Positions 1-7,249 of a DNA stretch of 13,965 bases are shown here, one piece after another. The notes under the pieces are model-generated. The model did no database searches, was not told where the DNA came from, and saw only the letters and a list, made by a program, of their open reading frames with translations. Source of the stretch: an uncultured Mesocricetibacter sp. (lineage in GTDB: Bacteria; Pseudomonadota; Gammaproteobacteria; Enterobacterales; Pasteurellaceae). The stretch spans positions 1 through 13,965 of the forward strand of contig CAJPST010000035.1 in assembly GCA_905373425.1 (NCBI GenBank), read 5' to 3'. Both the position numbers and the translations under genes were made by a program. The first letter of the stretch is position 1. Each line of letters starts with the position of its first letter.

Positions 1-359
1 GTATTATTCGCAGCCGTTTCTTAGGCAACATTCGCGATGCGTATGAAGCGAACCCAGATTTAATCTTCTTAGGTTCCGACAGCTACTTCAAAGGCATTTT
101 AGAAAACGCCATGGGCGAATGGCGCAAAGTGGTGGCAAGATCGATTCAAGTGGGTATTCCAATGCCGTGCATGGCATCTGCGATTACCTTCTTAGACGGC
201 TACACTTCCGCCCGCTTGCCGGCAAATCTTTTGCAAGCGCAACGTGACTACTTCGGCGCACACACTTACGAACGTACCGACAAACCACGTGGTGAGTTCT
301 TCCACACCAACTGGACGGGTCGTGGCGGTAATACTGCATCTACTACTTATGATGTGTAA
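1..359 (+). CDS. gnd: 6-phosphogluconate dehydrogenase, C-terminal part (5' end outside window)
   Basis: This is the last 118 codons of Gnd, the cytosolic pentose-phosphate enzyme that oxidatively decarboxylates 6-phosphogluconate to ribulose 5-phosphate with NADP+. The open frame enters at base 3, before the first internal ATG at 111, so that ATG is not the start; the full protein is usually about 470-485 residues. Visible family signatures are IRSRFLGNI at the left edge, the GIPMPCMASAITFLDGY segment, the AQRDYFGAHTYER block and the terminal HTNWTGRGG motif. In the family this C-terminal tail reaches into the partner subunit's active site and helps bind substrate. The gene ends in TAA at 357-359, and the next gene starts 83 bases later on the same strand. 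Identity is secure from these motifs; only the C-terminal quarter can be judged. Confidence 0.96.
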   Translation, partial: IIRSRFLGNIRDAYEANPDLIFLGSDSYFKGILENAMGEWRKVVARSIQVGIPMPCMASAITFLDGYTSARLPANLLQAQRDYFGAHTYERTDKPRGEFFHTNWTGRGGNTASTTYDV

Positions 360-393
360 TTTATTGAACTAATTAATAAAGCATTGTTCTAAC

Positions 394-421
394 TAAGCGG
401 ACGGACAGCTGTGTTCGCTTA
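394..421 (+). terminator. possible weak hairpin after gnd
   Basis: A 9-bp stem (394-402 with 413-421, one G-U pair) encloses a 10-base loop that is itself largely the palindrome ACAGCTGT. No T-run follows, so it may be an attenuating or RNA-stabilising hairpin rather than a true intrinsic terminator. It lies just upstream of the ribosome binding site of the small lipoprotein gene. Confidence 0.35.
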
Positions 422-442
422 TTCATTCAAAAAGGATCAATT

Positions 443-829
443 ATGAAAAAATTATTTGGGGTTTCTGCTTTGGTAGTAATGTTGACGGCATGTTCTCAAA
501 GCGCACAACAAGGCCCTGTGTCACCTGAAACAATTCAACAACAACTTAATCATGTCAAACAGGTATGTGTAAAAGAAGTCGGTGACCCAACAGCCAATAT
601 TGCAAGGTTTGAAGCCTGCTTCAATCCGAAGGCACAACAGGCAGTGAACCAGGTATTGGCGCAAGCCGAACGGGAATGTACGGCAGAAGTAGGTGAGGCG
701 ACACAAAATCAGGCGAAATTTGATGCCTGTATGGAGGGCAAAGGTTTCCAAGTGAGAAAAAGCCAGCCGCAGTCTCCTGCAGACCCAGCAGTGAACAACA
801 ATGCAACTAAAAAAGTAAATAAACGTTAA
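443..829 (+). CDS. small lipoprotein with two tandem CX16C modules
   Basis: The product is 128 residues. A short signal peptide ends in the lipobox L14-T15-A16-C17, so it should be lipidated at Cys17 and, lacking Asp at +2 (Ser18), sorted to the outer membrane. The mature chain holds two similar modules: C42 to C59 and C79 to C96, each with 16 residues between the cysteines and sharing the pattern C-x-x-E-V-G-x-x-T-x-N-x-A-x-F-x-A-C. Each pair could form a disulfide in a small helical hairpin; this is inferred from spacing only. The tail after about residue 103 is polar and probably disordered (Q, P, N, K rich). The start is supported by AAAGGA at 431-436. I do not recognise a named family and assign no function. 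It follows gnd in the same direction and is closed by an uptake-sequence hairpin. Confidence 0.85.
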   Translation: MKKLFGVSALVVMLTACSQSAQQGPVSPETIQQQLNHVKQVCVKEVGDPTANIARFEACFNPKAQQAVNQVLAQAERECTAEVGEATQNQAKFDACMEGKGFQVRKSQPQSPADPAVNNNATKKVNKR

Positions 830-854
830 ATTTGCCGTCTTCGAGTGAGGCACG

Positions 855-895
855 AAAGTGCGGTCGAAAAAATAGCTAAAATTTAGACCGCACTA
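855..895. terminator. uptake-sequence inverted pair, likely terminator
   Basis: AAGTGCGGT at 856-864 faces a near copy read on the other strand, giving a perfect 9-bp stem (857-865 with 886-894) with a 20-base A/T-rich loop. Paired uptake words acting as terminators are well known in Haemophilus-type genomes. The T-run is better on the minus side than the plus side, so termination of the lipoprotein transcript is plausible but not strong. Confidence 0.6.
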
Positions 896-1087
896 ACAAA
901 TATTTATTAGTTGATACTTAAGGAAACGTTCCATAAAAAATTGCTTATTTATTTAGGTAATATAGACGACTTCTGATGAATGAGTGACTCCGAAATAGTC
1001 TTGTGATTCATGCATTAATACCCCTCATTTTAATAATTTATATAATGTAAAGATATGTAAATCATTTTGAAATTCTTTATTTTTATA

Positions 1088-1117
1088 TTGACCCTATGAT
1101 GCTTTTTCTTCTATTAT
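1088..1117 (+). promoter_or_regulatory. candidate sigma-70 promoter for the adhesin gene
   Basis: TTGACC (1088-1093) and TATTAT (1112-1117) each match five of six consensus bases and are separated by 18 bases. Transcription would begin near 1124, leaving an untranslated leader of roughly 170 bases before the ATG at 1293. A second, poorer pair (TTGAGC 1199-1204, TAGAGT 1221-1226, spacer 16) lies nearer the gene. Confidence 0.45.
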
Positions 1118-1136
1118 GCAGTATTGGTTACCCTTT

Positions 1137-1158
1137 GTAAGATCCATTTGGATTTTAC
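1137..1158 (+). promoter_or_regulatory. hairpin near the start of the adhesin leader RNA
   Basis: GTAAGATCC (1137-1145) pairs with GGATTTTAC (1150-1158) with one G-U pair and an ATTT loop. If the promoter at 1088-1117 is right, this hairpin lies about 13 bases from the RNA 5' end, where such structures often protect against decay. No T-run follows, so it is not a terminator. Confidence 0.3.
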
Positions 1159-1292
1159 TTAATCGGTTAATGTTATTTGTAAACCATTTTTTTAACTGTT
1201 GAGCGAATAAAATTTACCGATAGAGTAATCAATAACATATTGGCGTCTTACTAACCATATTCCAATTTGTCAGTAAATAATAGGAAAACTAT

Positions 1293-4200
1293 ATGAACCA
1301 TATTTATAAGAGTATTTTTAACAAAGCACTTGGCGTATTTGTCGCTGTGCCGGAATTCGCGTCTGCCCAGGGTAAATCTACCCAAAGCAGTAACGATGTT
1401 GTCGGAAGCTCAGTTGCTGGCGGTGTACTTAAAACTGCTATCACCGGTCTTACATTCATGATTTGGATGGCGTTATCAGCTAATCAGGCGGTTGCTGCAC
1501 CGGGCATTTATATTAATGACGGACGAGACGGGAACTGTCAAGCAATTTCCGATCATACAAACAAAGGGGGCATGTATTCGCTTATCAACAAGCAAGTTTA
1601 TGTAGTGAACGGTGGTGTGGCTGCTCAACCGCAACCGGGTTATTTTAATTCAGGTGTGAATTATCTAAACAATTTAACCGGAAGACCGGATCAGTATAAC
1701 CCTTGTATCTCTCAAAGCGATGCACCGCATGATGCTAACACGCAAACCAACCGCACCTTATTTTACGGCGATCCGGAATTTAACGGTTTGACCACTAACC
1801 AGGATAGCAATGGTAATGCGCAAAGTAACGGTGCCAGAAACCTTACTCTTGGCGGACGTTTAGATGTCAACCGAGGTATTATCGGTCTCGGTTATATGGG
1901 TAAACAGAACGGCGTTGATGCTACTTATAGTATTCGTATGGGTAAAGGTTCAATGCTGTTTGACGACAATAATCAGAAAACTGCAATTTCTATTGGGGTG
2001 GGTGATGATGCTGTATCTTCCGGTGCGAAAGGAAGTGGCGGTATTGCGATTGGTTATGACTCTTATGCCGCTGGGGCTATCGCAAATAATGGCGATATGG
2101 CCAGTTCGGCAGTGGCTATTGGTAACCACGCTCGGGCTGGAAAATGGTTGACAACGGCAGTAGGTACTTTTGCCGAAACCACCGGTGAAGGCAATGTGGC
2201 TGTCGGTTATAATGCAAACGCAGGTGGTTATGGTGCTTGGCTTAATACTACCGGTGTTGAAGAGCACAATAACAATGCAACGGCTGTTGGTCATGATTCA
2301 CTAGCATTAAAAGAGAATACTTCTGCATATGGTAATACTGCTAAAGCTTATGGCGCAAATTCAACAGCTTTAGGTCAAAGTGCTGTAGGTGGTGATGCAA
2401 CTGATGCAACTAAAGCCAATGCTACTGCAGTGGGTCAAAGTGCTAGCGCAGCAGATAAAAATACAACGGCGTTAGGTCAACAAGCATCTGCCGCGAAAGA
2501 AGGTGCAACAGCTGTCGGACAAGCCGCAACGGCGAAAGCAAAAAATTCAACAGTGATCGGTTTGGGCGCGACAGGAGAAACTGAAGGAGCGACAGCAATT
2601 GGTCAAGGAGCAACGGCCGGAGCTAATCCTGGTGATGTGGCCGTAGGTAATGGTTCTGCTACCGCTGCCGTTGTTGGAACGAACGACGCTACCGTAAATG
2701 GAATCAAATATAGCGGTTTTGCCGGTAATAATCCGGGAGCAACGGTAAGTGTTGGGGGAACAATAAAACGTACAATTACCAATGTGGGAGCTGGACGAAT
2801 TGACTCAACTAGCACAGATGCAATTAACGGTAGCCAATTATATTTGACACAAGAAGTAATTGGGAATATCGGACAAAGTACAGTCAATATTTTAGGAGGC
2901 AATGCCCAATTTGCACCAAATAAAGCGGATTCTAAAGGCAATATCACGATAACTAATATTGGCGGTACAGGTAAGAATACCGTTCATGATGCCATTAAAT
3001 ATTTAAATGATGGTTTTACAATCACCACATCAAAAAGCAACGGTGAGGTAAATGGTACTACCAATGCCTCAGTTAAACCTGGAAATACCGTGACTGTCGA
3101 TGCCGGCAAGAACATCCAAATTACCCAAATGGATAAAAAAATTAGCGTTGCTACTAAGGATGACTTAACTGTTACCAGTGTGAAAGCGGGCGACAGCACC
3201 TTAAATAATAATGGTTTAACTATTAATGGTGGTCCAAGTATAACGAAGACCGGTGGTGTTAACGCAGGCGGTAAACAAATCACCAATGTTGCAAGCGGCG
3301 GAACAGTTGATAGCAATGCGGCGAATATCGGTGACGTGAAAAAAGTAGCAGCGGCTGCGAAAACCGAAGTGAAAGCCGGTACGAATGTAACTGTAGCTAA
3401 CACTACTGCAGCTGATGGTCATGCTGTGTATACGGTCAATGCGGACGGCACGAAAGTACAGCATGTGGCAGGTTCTCCGGTAACTGTTACGGCAGGTCCA
3501 AAAGATGCCAATAATGTCACCACTTATAACGTTGACTTAACGCAAGCGGCAAAAGACAGTTTGGCGAAGGCTAACACCGCGGTGCAAGACGTGAAATTGG
3601 CAGCGGGTGAAAACAACTTAACACTGAATAAAGCCGGAAACGTAGTAGAGTTAGGTTTAACTAAAACCCCGACATTCACGAAAGCTACAGTGGGTAATGT
3701 AGTTGTTGATGGTAATTCTAACAAAATTGACGGTGTAGAAGACGGCAATATTGCTCCAAATAGCAAACAAGTAGTAAACGGCGGTCAATTGCATACACTA
3801 AAAGCCCAAGGGTTTAAAGTGAATGCTGATAATAACGCTGCGAAAACCAATGCATTAGGTTCAACTGTTTCAATTGTAGCGGGTAATGCGACGAATACGT
3901 CAACCGCTAACTTAGCGACAAAAGTGGAACAAGATGGCACCGGTACTAAAGTGACGGTTAGCATGAAAAATGCACCGACCTTTACGGGTAAAGTCAGTGC
4001 TAAAGGCCTTGATGCAGGTGGTGAGAAAATCACTAACGTGAAGGCGGGCAGTGATAATCTTGACGCTGTAAACTTTGCACAGTTAAAAGCTGTACAAGAC
4101 GCAGTGAAAGTAGCGCAAAAGGGTGCTTGGGAATTACAAGGCAATGGCACGAAGGTTAAAGCAATAGGTGCGGGAGACAAAGTAAACTTTGTTAACGGTA

Positions 4201-6848
4201 CCGGCACGACAGCAAGAGTAGTGAACAATGCAGGTGTACCTGCGGTGAGCTATTCCGTGAACACAGCAACCTTATCGACTGCACCAAATGGTAAAGTTGC
4301 GCCAAGCAAACAGGGAGATGCGTTTGCTACAGCAGAACAGGTGGCGGGAGCTATTAATGCGGCAAGTTTCACTCTAGCGAGTGCTAACAACAAAGCAGAA
4401 AACGCCACGACAGCGAAAATCAGCGCTGGCGGAAAAGTCACTGTTGATGCAGGTAAAAACTTGACGACAACTCAAAGCGGTAGCGTCATTACAGTAGCCA
4501 CTAAGGACGATGTGACATTTACCAGCGTGAAAGCGGGCGACAGCACCTTAAATAATAATGGTTTAACCATTAATGGTGGTCCGAGTATAACGAAGACCGG
4601 TGGTGTTAATGCAGGCGGTAAGCAAATCACCAATGTTGCAAGCGGCGGAACAGTTGATAGCAATGCGGCGAATATCGGTGACGTGAAAAAAGCAGCGGCG
4701 GCTGCGAAAACCGAAGTGAAGGCCGGTAAGAATGTAACTGTAGCTAACACTACTGCAGCTGATGGTCATGCCGTGTATACGGTCAATGCGGACGGTACTA
4801 AAGTTGAACATGTAGCAGGTTCTCCGGTAACTGTCGTGGCAGGTCCAAAAGATGCGAATAATGTCACTACTTATAAAGTTGACTTAACGAAAGCAGCAAA
4901 AGACAGTTTGGCAAAAGTAGCGACTAACGCAGGTAACATTACCGCATTACAAAACCAAACCTTTAAGTTGCAAGCCAATAATGATGTGGCTACTCCGGTA
5001 AAAGCAAGCGATACGGTTAAATTTGTTAATGGTGATAACATCAATATCACACGTAATGGCAATAATATTACAGTGTCGACTGCCAAAGATGTAACTTTTG
5101 ATAAGGTAACTGCAGGAAAAGGAGCCAACAAAGTTGTATTAGGCGATAACGGTGTAGAAGTTGGTGGAAACTCTTATATTAGCAAGGACGGCTTAAATGC
5201 TAATAATAAAGTGATTTCTAATGTTGCACCGGGTGCGGTTAATGCAAATAGCAAAGATGCTGTTAATGGTAGTCAGTTGCACGCGACTAATGTGGCGGTG
5301 CAAAACCTTCGAGCAGGGGTAGATGCTGCAAAAGTTGAAGTTAAAGCTGGTAACAATGTGGCGGTTGATGTATCTAAAGGCTCGAAAGGACAAAATATCT
5401 ATACTGTACATGCAGAAAAAACAACTGTAAGCGGTTCTAGTATGGTTAATGTCACAGCAGGTCCACGTAGTGCGACAGGTGTAACAAATTACGCAGTTGA
5501 TTTATCACAACAAGCTAAGGCTGATATTGCCGATGGTGTCGCAGCGAAAAATGCCGTGAATACCAAAGGTCTCACTTTCACTGCAGATAGTGGCACAACA
5601 GGTGTCAAAAAACTAGGTGATAGTGTAGCGGTAAATGGCGACAACAAAAATATTACCACTAAGGCGACACCTAATGGAGTTGATGTATCATTGAATAAGT
5701 CTATTTCGGTGGAAAATGTATCTACTGATGCGGTAAATATTAAAGGCAATGGCCCACACATTAATAAGGCCGGCGCACAAATGGCTAATACTCCGATTAC
5801 GGGTATGGCAAGTGGGTTACCGATAGATCCTGTTACCGGTAAACCAATGACTACCGTTCAAATTGAGCAAGGTATTATTGATGGTAAGATCGATCCGTCT
5901 GTTCTACAAAATGCAGTGAACGTAGGTGATTTGGCTACACAAGCACAGAATGCGGCTCAAGTAAATAATATTATTTATGGTACTGATCCGAATGGCAACC
6001 CTTATGTGAACGCTAACGGTACGATGACATCAGCAGGACGTGCGGCATTAAGAACCTATAATGTGGATGGTAAAGGTACTTATGAACGTAACGGTATCTT
6101 CTCTGCGATTAAGAATATGAATGAGCAAGGTATTAAATTCTTCCATACCAATGATGGTGTTGTTCAATCTATTAAAGATGGCACTAGTGAAGAAGATTCT
6201 AATGCAGAAGCAGCATATTCTACAGCAATCGGTTATCAAGCACTGGTAGAGAAAACTGCAGTAGGTGGTTTGGCTATTGGCGCGGGAGCGAGAGCAGTTA
6301 GTGCGGGAAGCGTTGCTTTAGGTGCACAATCCGAAGCGGCAAACGTGCATATTGCAGCAGGCACTCATGATAATGCCTATACGTATGGCGGATTGAATGA
6401 TAATCACGTGGCAGGTAAACCGACAAGTGCGACTTCCGTACTTTCTGTTGGTAAACCGGGAGCAGAGCGTCAAGTACAAAACGTTGCTGCAGGTGTGATA
6501 TCCGAAACCAGTACCGATGCAGTTAACGGTAGCCAGTTGTATCAAACCAATAAAGCGGTTGAGAACAACACCAAAGCGATTAACCAATTGCGCGGTGATG
6601 TTCACAAAATGGATAATAAACTCCGTGCCGGTGTTGCAGGCGCATATGCGGCAGCCTCTTTAGGCCAAGTATATATTCCTGGTAAAACACAGGTTAGCTT
6701 GGGTTCAGGTCATTATCGTGGTGAATCTGCAGTAGCATTGGGAGTGTCCCGCATTTCCGATAACGGTAAAGTGCAGGTTCGTTTACTCGGTAGTACCAAT
6801 ACTCGTGGTGATACAGGAGCTGGTGCAAGCGTATCCTACTTGTGGTAA
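1293..6848 (+). CDS. trimeric autotransporter adhesin (YadA/Hia type, type Vc secretion)
   Basis: An 1851-residue surface fibre that trimerises and secretes itself through its own C-terminal barrel; relatives bind host matrix, cells or other bacteria. Residues 1-25 are an extended signal peptide region (MNHIYKSIFNKALGVFVAV), followed by a hydrophobic core at about 47-66 and cleavage near AVA68. Residues 229-460 carry YadA-head repeats of about 14 residues (for example ATAVGQSASAADKN). Necks occur near 498-520 (GRIDSTSTDAINGSQL) and 1730-1749 (SETSTDAVNGSQL), with further neck-like elements between. The stalk holds a 132-residue near-duplication (628-759 and 1077-1208) and a possible Trp-ring element around W946. 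A second short head (about 1638-1690) precedes a coiled coil and the anchor (about 1777-1851), ending in SYLW with the usual aromatic terminus. Only two cysteines are visible after the signal, C82 and C138. AGGAAA supports the start. The receptor cannot be told from sequence. Confidence 0.97.
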   Translation: MNHIYKSIFNKALGVFVAVPEFASAQGKSTQSSNDVVGSSVAGGVLKTAITGLTFMIWMALSANQAVAAPGIYINDGRDGNCQAISDHTNKGGMYSLINKQVYVVNGGVAAQPQPGYFNSGVNYLNNLTGRPDQYNPCISQSDAPHDANTQTNRTLFYGDPEFNGLTTNQDSNGNAQSNGARNLTLGGRLDVNRGIIGLGYMGKQNGVDATYSIRMGKGSMLFDDNNQKTAISIGVGDDAVSSGAKGSGGIAIGYDSYAAGAIANNGDMASSAVAIGNHARAGKWLTTAVGTFAETTGEGNVAVGYNANAGGYGAWLNTTGVEEHNNNATAVGHDSLALKENTSAYGNTAKAYGANSTALGQSAVGGDATDATKANATAVGQSASAADKNTTALGQQASAAKEGATAVGQAATAKAKNSTVIGLGATGETEGATAIGQGATAGANPGDVAVGNGSATAAVVGTNDATVNGIKYSGFAGNNPGATVSVGGTIKRTITNVGAGRIDSTSTDAINGSQLYLTQEVIGNIGQSTVNILGGNAQFAPNKADSKGNITITNIGGTGKNTVHDAIKYLNDGFTITTSKSNGEVNGTTNASVKPGNTVTVDAGKNIQITQMDKKISVATKDDLTVTSVKAGDSTLNNNGLTINGGPSITKTGGVNAGGKQITNVASGGTVDSNAANIGDVKKVAAAAKTEVKAGTNVTVANTTAADGHAVYTVNADGTKVQHVAGSPVTVTAGPKDANNVTTYNVDLTQAAKDSLAKANTAVQDVKLAAGENNLTLNKAGNVVELGLTKTPTFTKATVGNVVVDGNSNKIDGVEDGNIAPNSKQVVNGGQLHTLKAQGFKVNADNNAAKTNALGSTVSIVAGNATNTSTANLATKVEQDGTGTKVTVSMKNAPTFTGKVSAKGLDAGGEKITNVKAGSDNLDAVNFAQLKAVQDAVKVAQKGAWELQGNGTKVKAIGAGDKVNFVNGTGTTARVVNNAGVPAVSYSVNTATLSTAPNGKVAPSKQGDAFATAEQVAGAINAASFTLASANNKAENATTAKISAGGKVTVDAGKNLTTTQSGSVITVATKDDVTFTSVKAGDSTLNNNGLTINGGPSITKTGGVNAGGKQITNVASGGTVDSNAANIGDVKKAAAAAKTEVKAGKNVTVANTTAADGHAVYTVNADGTKVEHVAGSPVTVVAGPKDANNVTTYKVDLTKAAKDSLAKVATNAGNITALQNQTFKLQANNDVATPVKASDTVKFVNGDNINITRNGNNITVSTAKDVTFDKVTAGKGANKVVLGDNGVEVGGNSYISKDGLNANNKVISNVAPGAVNANSKDAVNGSQLHATNVAVQNLRAGVDAAKVEVKAGNNVAVDVSKGSKGQNIYTVHAEKTTVSGSSMVNVTAGPRSATGVTNYAVDLSQQAKADIADGVAAKNAVNTKGLTFTADSGTTGVKKLGDSVAVNGDNKNITTKATPNGVDVSLNKSISVENVSTDAVNIKGNGPHINKAGAQMANTPITGMASGLPIDPVTGKPMTTVQIEQGIIDGKIDPSVLQNAVNVGDLATQAQNAAQVNNIIYGTDPNGNPYVNANGTMTSAGRAALRTYNVDGKGTYERNGIFSAIKNMNEQGIKFFHTNDGVVQSIKDGTSEEDSNAEAAYSTAIGYQALVEKTAVGGLAIGAGARAVSAGSVALGAQSEAANVHIAAGTHDNAYTYGGLNDNHVAGKPTSATSVLSVGKPGAERQVQNVAAGVISETSTDAVNGSQLYQTNKAVENNTKAINQLRGDVHKMDNKLRAGVAGAYAAASLGQVYIPGKTQVSLGSGHYRGESAVALGVSRISDNGKVQVRLLGSTNTRGDTGAGASVSYLW
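3174..3569 (+). repeat. adhesin stalk repeat, copy 1
   Basis: About 396 bases encoding residues 628-759, from the TSVKAGDSTLNNNG segment to KAAKDSLAK-like text. Hand alignment to copy 2 gives about 26 mismatches, roughly 93% identity, with no gaps. The offset between copies is exactly 1347 bases (449 codons), so exchange between them keeps the reading frame. Confidence 0.9.
4521..4916 (+). repeat. adhesin stalk repeat, copy 2
   Basis: Second copy of the stalk module, residues 1077-1208. Most mismatches to copy 1 are third-position and silent; amino-acid changes include V to A in the KK(V/A)AAAAK stretch, T to K in KAG(T/K)NVTV and Q to E before HVAGSP. A third, much more diverged relative of the module lies around 5097-5550. 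Confidence 0.9.
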
Positions 6849-6869
6849 TCCTTTATTAAATTATAATTT

Positions 6870-6900
6870 AAGCCCTGTTTCGACAGGGCTTATATTTTAT
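6870..6900 (+). terminator. strong intrinsic terminator of the adhesin gene
   Basis: AAGCCCTGT (6870-6878) and ACAGGGCTT (6883-6891) form a perfect 9-bp stem closed by a TTCG tetraloop and followed by ATATTTTAT. It begins 21 bases after the adhesin stop codon and should isolate the adhesin from the genes downstream. Confidence 0.92.
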
Positions 6901-6963
6901 GTAAAAAAGTGATCTGCACCCCAAATGTTGGGCACCAAACCAACTATTAAGGTGCAGATTTTT

Positions 6964-7214
6964 ATGGGCAAACATTATTTAATTGAATTTAAATATCACA
7001 CCGACCAAGGCTATCTTTACGGACTTGCCTGTTGGCGGGAGATGTTAATTCACGAGGACGGTTCGCCTTATGCCATACCAAGTATGAGTCGGCAGGGGAA
7101 TGGCTATGACAATGCGGTGATAGAGAGCTTTTTAGCACGTTGAAATCGGAATATTTTTATTCCCGTCAGTTTAGCGATATTGATGAATTAGAACGAGCAA
7201 TATATGATTGTATT
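6964..7214 (+). pseudogene. IS3-family transposase remnant, orfA start fused to orfB end, frameshifted
   Basis: From the ATG at 6964 the frame reads MGKHYLIEFKYH, which resembles the start of an IS150-type orfA, then TDQGYLYG and SMSRQGNGYDNAVIESF, which are the second Asp and final Glu regions of the orfB DDE integrase core. About 39 residues separate that Asp and Glu, against 35 in the canonical DD(35)E spacing, so the interval may also be altered. The frame breaks at a run of five T (7129-7133): one extra T would continue as IESFFSTLKSEYFYSRQFSDIDELERAIYD, the normal family text. Homology is lost after about 7214. The gene lacks its DNA-binding domain and the first catalytic Asp and is not functional. 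Confidence 0.82.
7180..7208 (+). promoter_or_regulatory. candidate promoter inside the transposase remnant, driving the next gene
   Basis: TTGATG (7180-7185, four of six) and TATGAT (7203-7208, five of six) are separated by exactly 17 bases. Transcription from about 7215 would leave a leader of about 32 bases before the GTG at 7247. The elements fall within former coding sequence for the IDELERAIYD part of the transposase. As the adhesin terminator lies upstream, the next gene needs some promoter in this interval. Confidence 0.4.
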
Positions 7215-7236
7215 GTTATTAAAAAAGTAATTTATT

Positions 7237-7249
7237 GGAGGTTAGGGTG
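7237..7249 (+). promoter_or_regulatory. ribosome binding site that sets a GTG start
   Basis: GGAGG at 7237-7241 is followed by five bases and then GTG at 7247-7249. The longer reading frame could begin at TTG 7235, but that codon overlaps the Shine-Dalgarno sequence itself and has no site of its own, so GTG 7247 is preferred. Confidence 0.75.

Larger units (their letters stand above)
896..1292 (+). other. AT-rich intergenic leader upstream of the adhesin
   Basis: About 400 bases without a credible gene. It contains the candidate adhesin promoter (1088-1117), a leader hairpin (1137-1158), a T7 run (1187-1193) and the adhesin ribosome binding site AGGAAA (1282-1287). Further upstream, 977-1010 can fold as two short nested stems (TGAAT/ATTCA around GACT/AGTC), which is too weak to call an RNA gene. 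I see no protein-coding remnant on either strand. Confidence 0.6.
6910..7214 (+). mobile_element. IS3-family (IS150-like) insertion sequence remnant, internally deleted
   Basis: The left part resembles an IS150-type end: TGATCTGCACCCC from 6910, with the nested hairpins CCCAA/TTGGG (6920-6932) and ATCTGCACC/GGTGCAGAT (6912-6920 with 6951-6959). The first codons of the orfA-like frame then run directly into the last third of an orfB-like transposase. Recognisable transposase text stops near 7214, and no right inverted repeat is visible before the next gene. The full-length element of this class would be about 1.2-1.5 kb, so some 1 kb is missing. It cannot move by itself. Confidence 0.75.

Noticed and set aside
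111..359. An 82-residue gene starting at ATG 111
   Set aside because: The frame is open upstream to the window edge and the upstream residues match Gnd, so it is an internal Met.
977..1010. Possible small RNA from nested stems TGAAT/ATTCA and GACT/AGTC
   Set aside because: The stems are only 4-5 bp, with no adjacent promoter or terminator; chance pairing in AT-rich DNA is likely.
2290..2680. Short regular repeats resembling a CRISPR or satellite array
   Set aside because: They are 42-base coding periods from YadA-head 14-residue repeats, in frame and diverged, with no spacers.
1950..6605. Many open frames of 60-147 codons on the minus strand across the adhesin gene
   Set aside because: They are shadows of the repetitive, GC-patterned adhesin codons, lack ribosome binding sites and code for low-complexity hydrophobic text with no known family.
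7235..7246. TTG 7235 as start of the orphan membrane protein
   Set aside because: It overlaps the GGAGG sequence that correctly positions GTG 7247 and has no site of its own.
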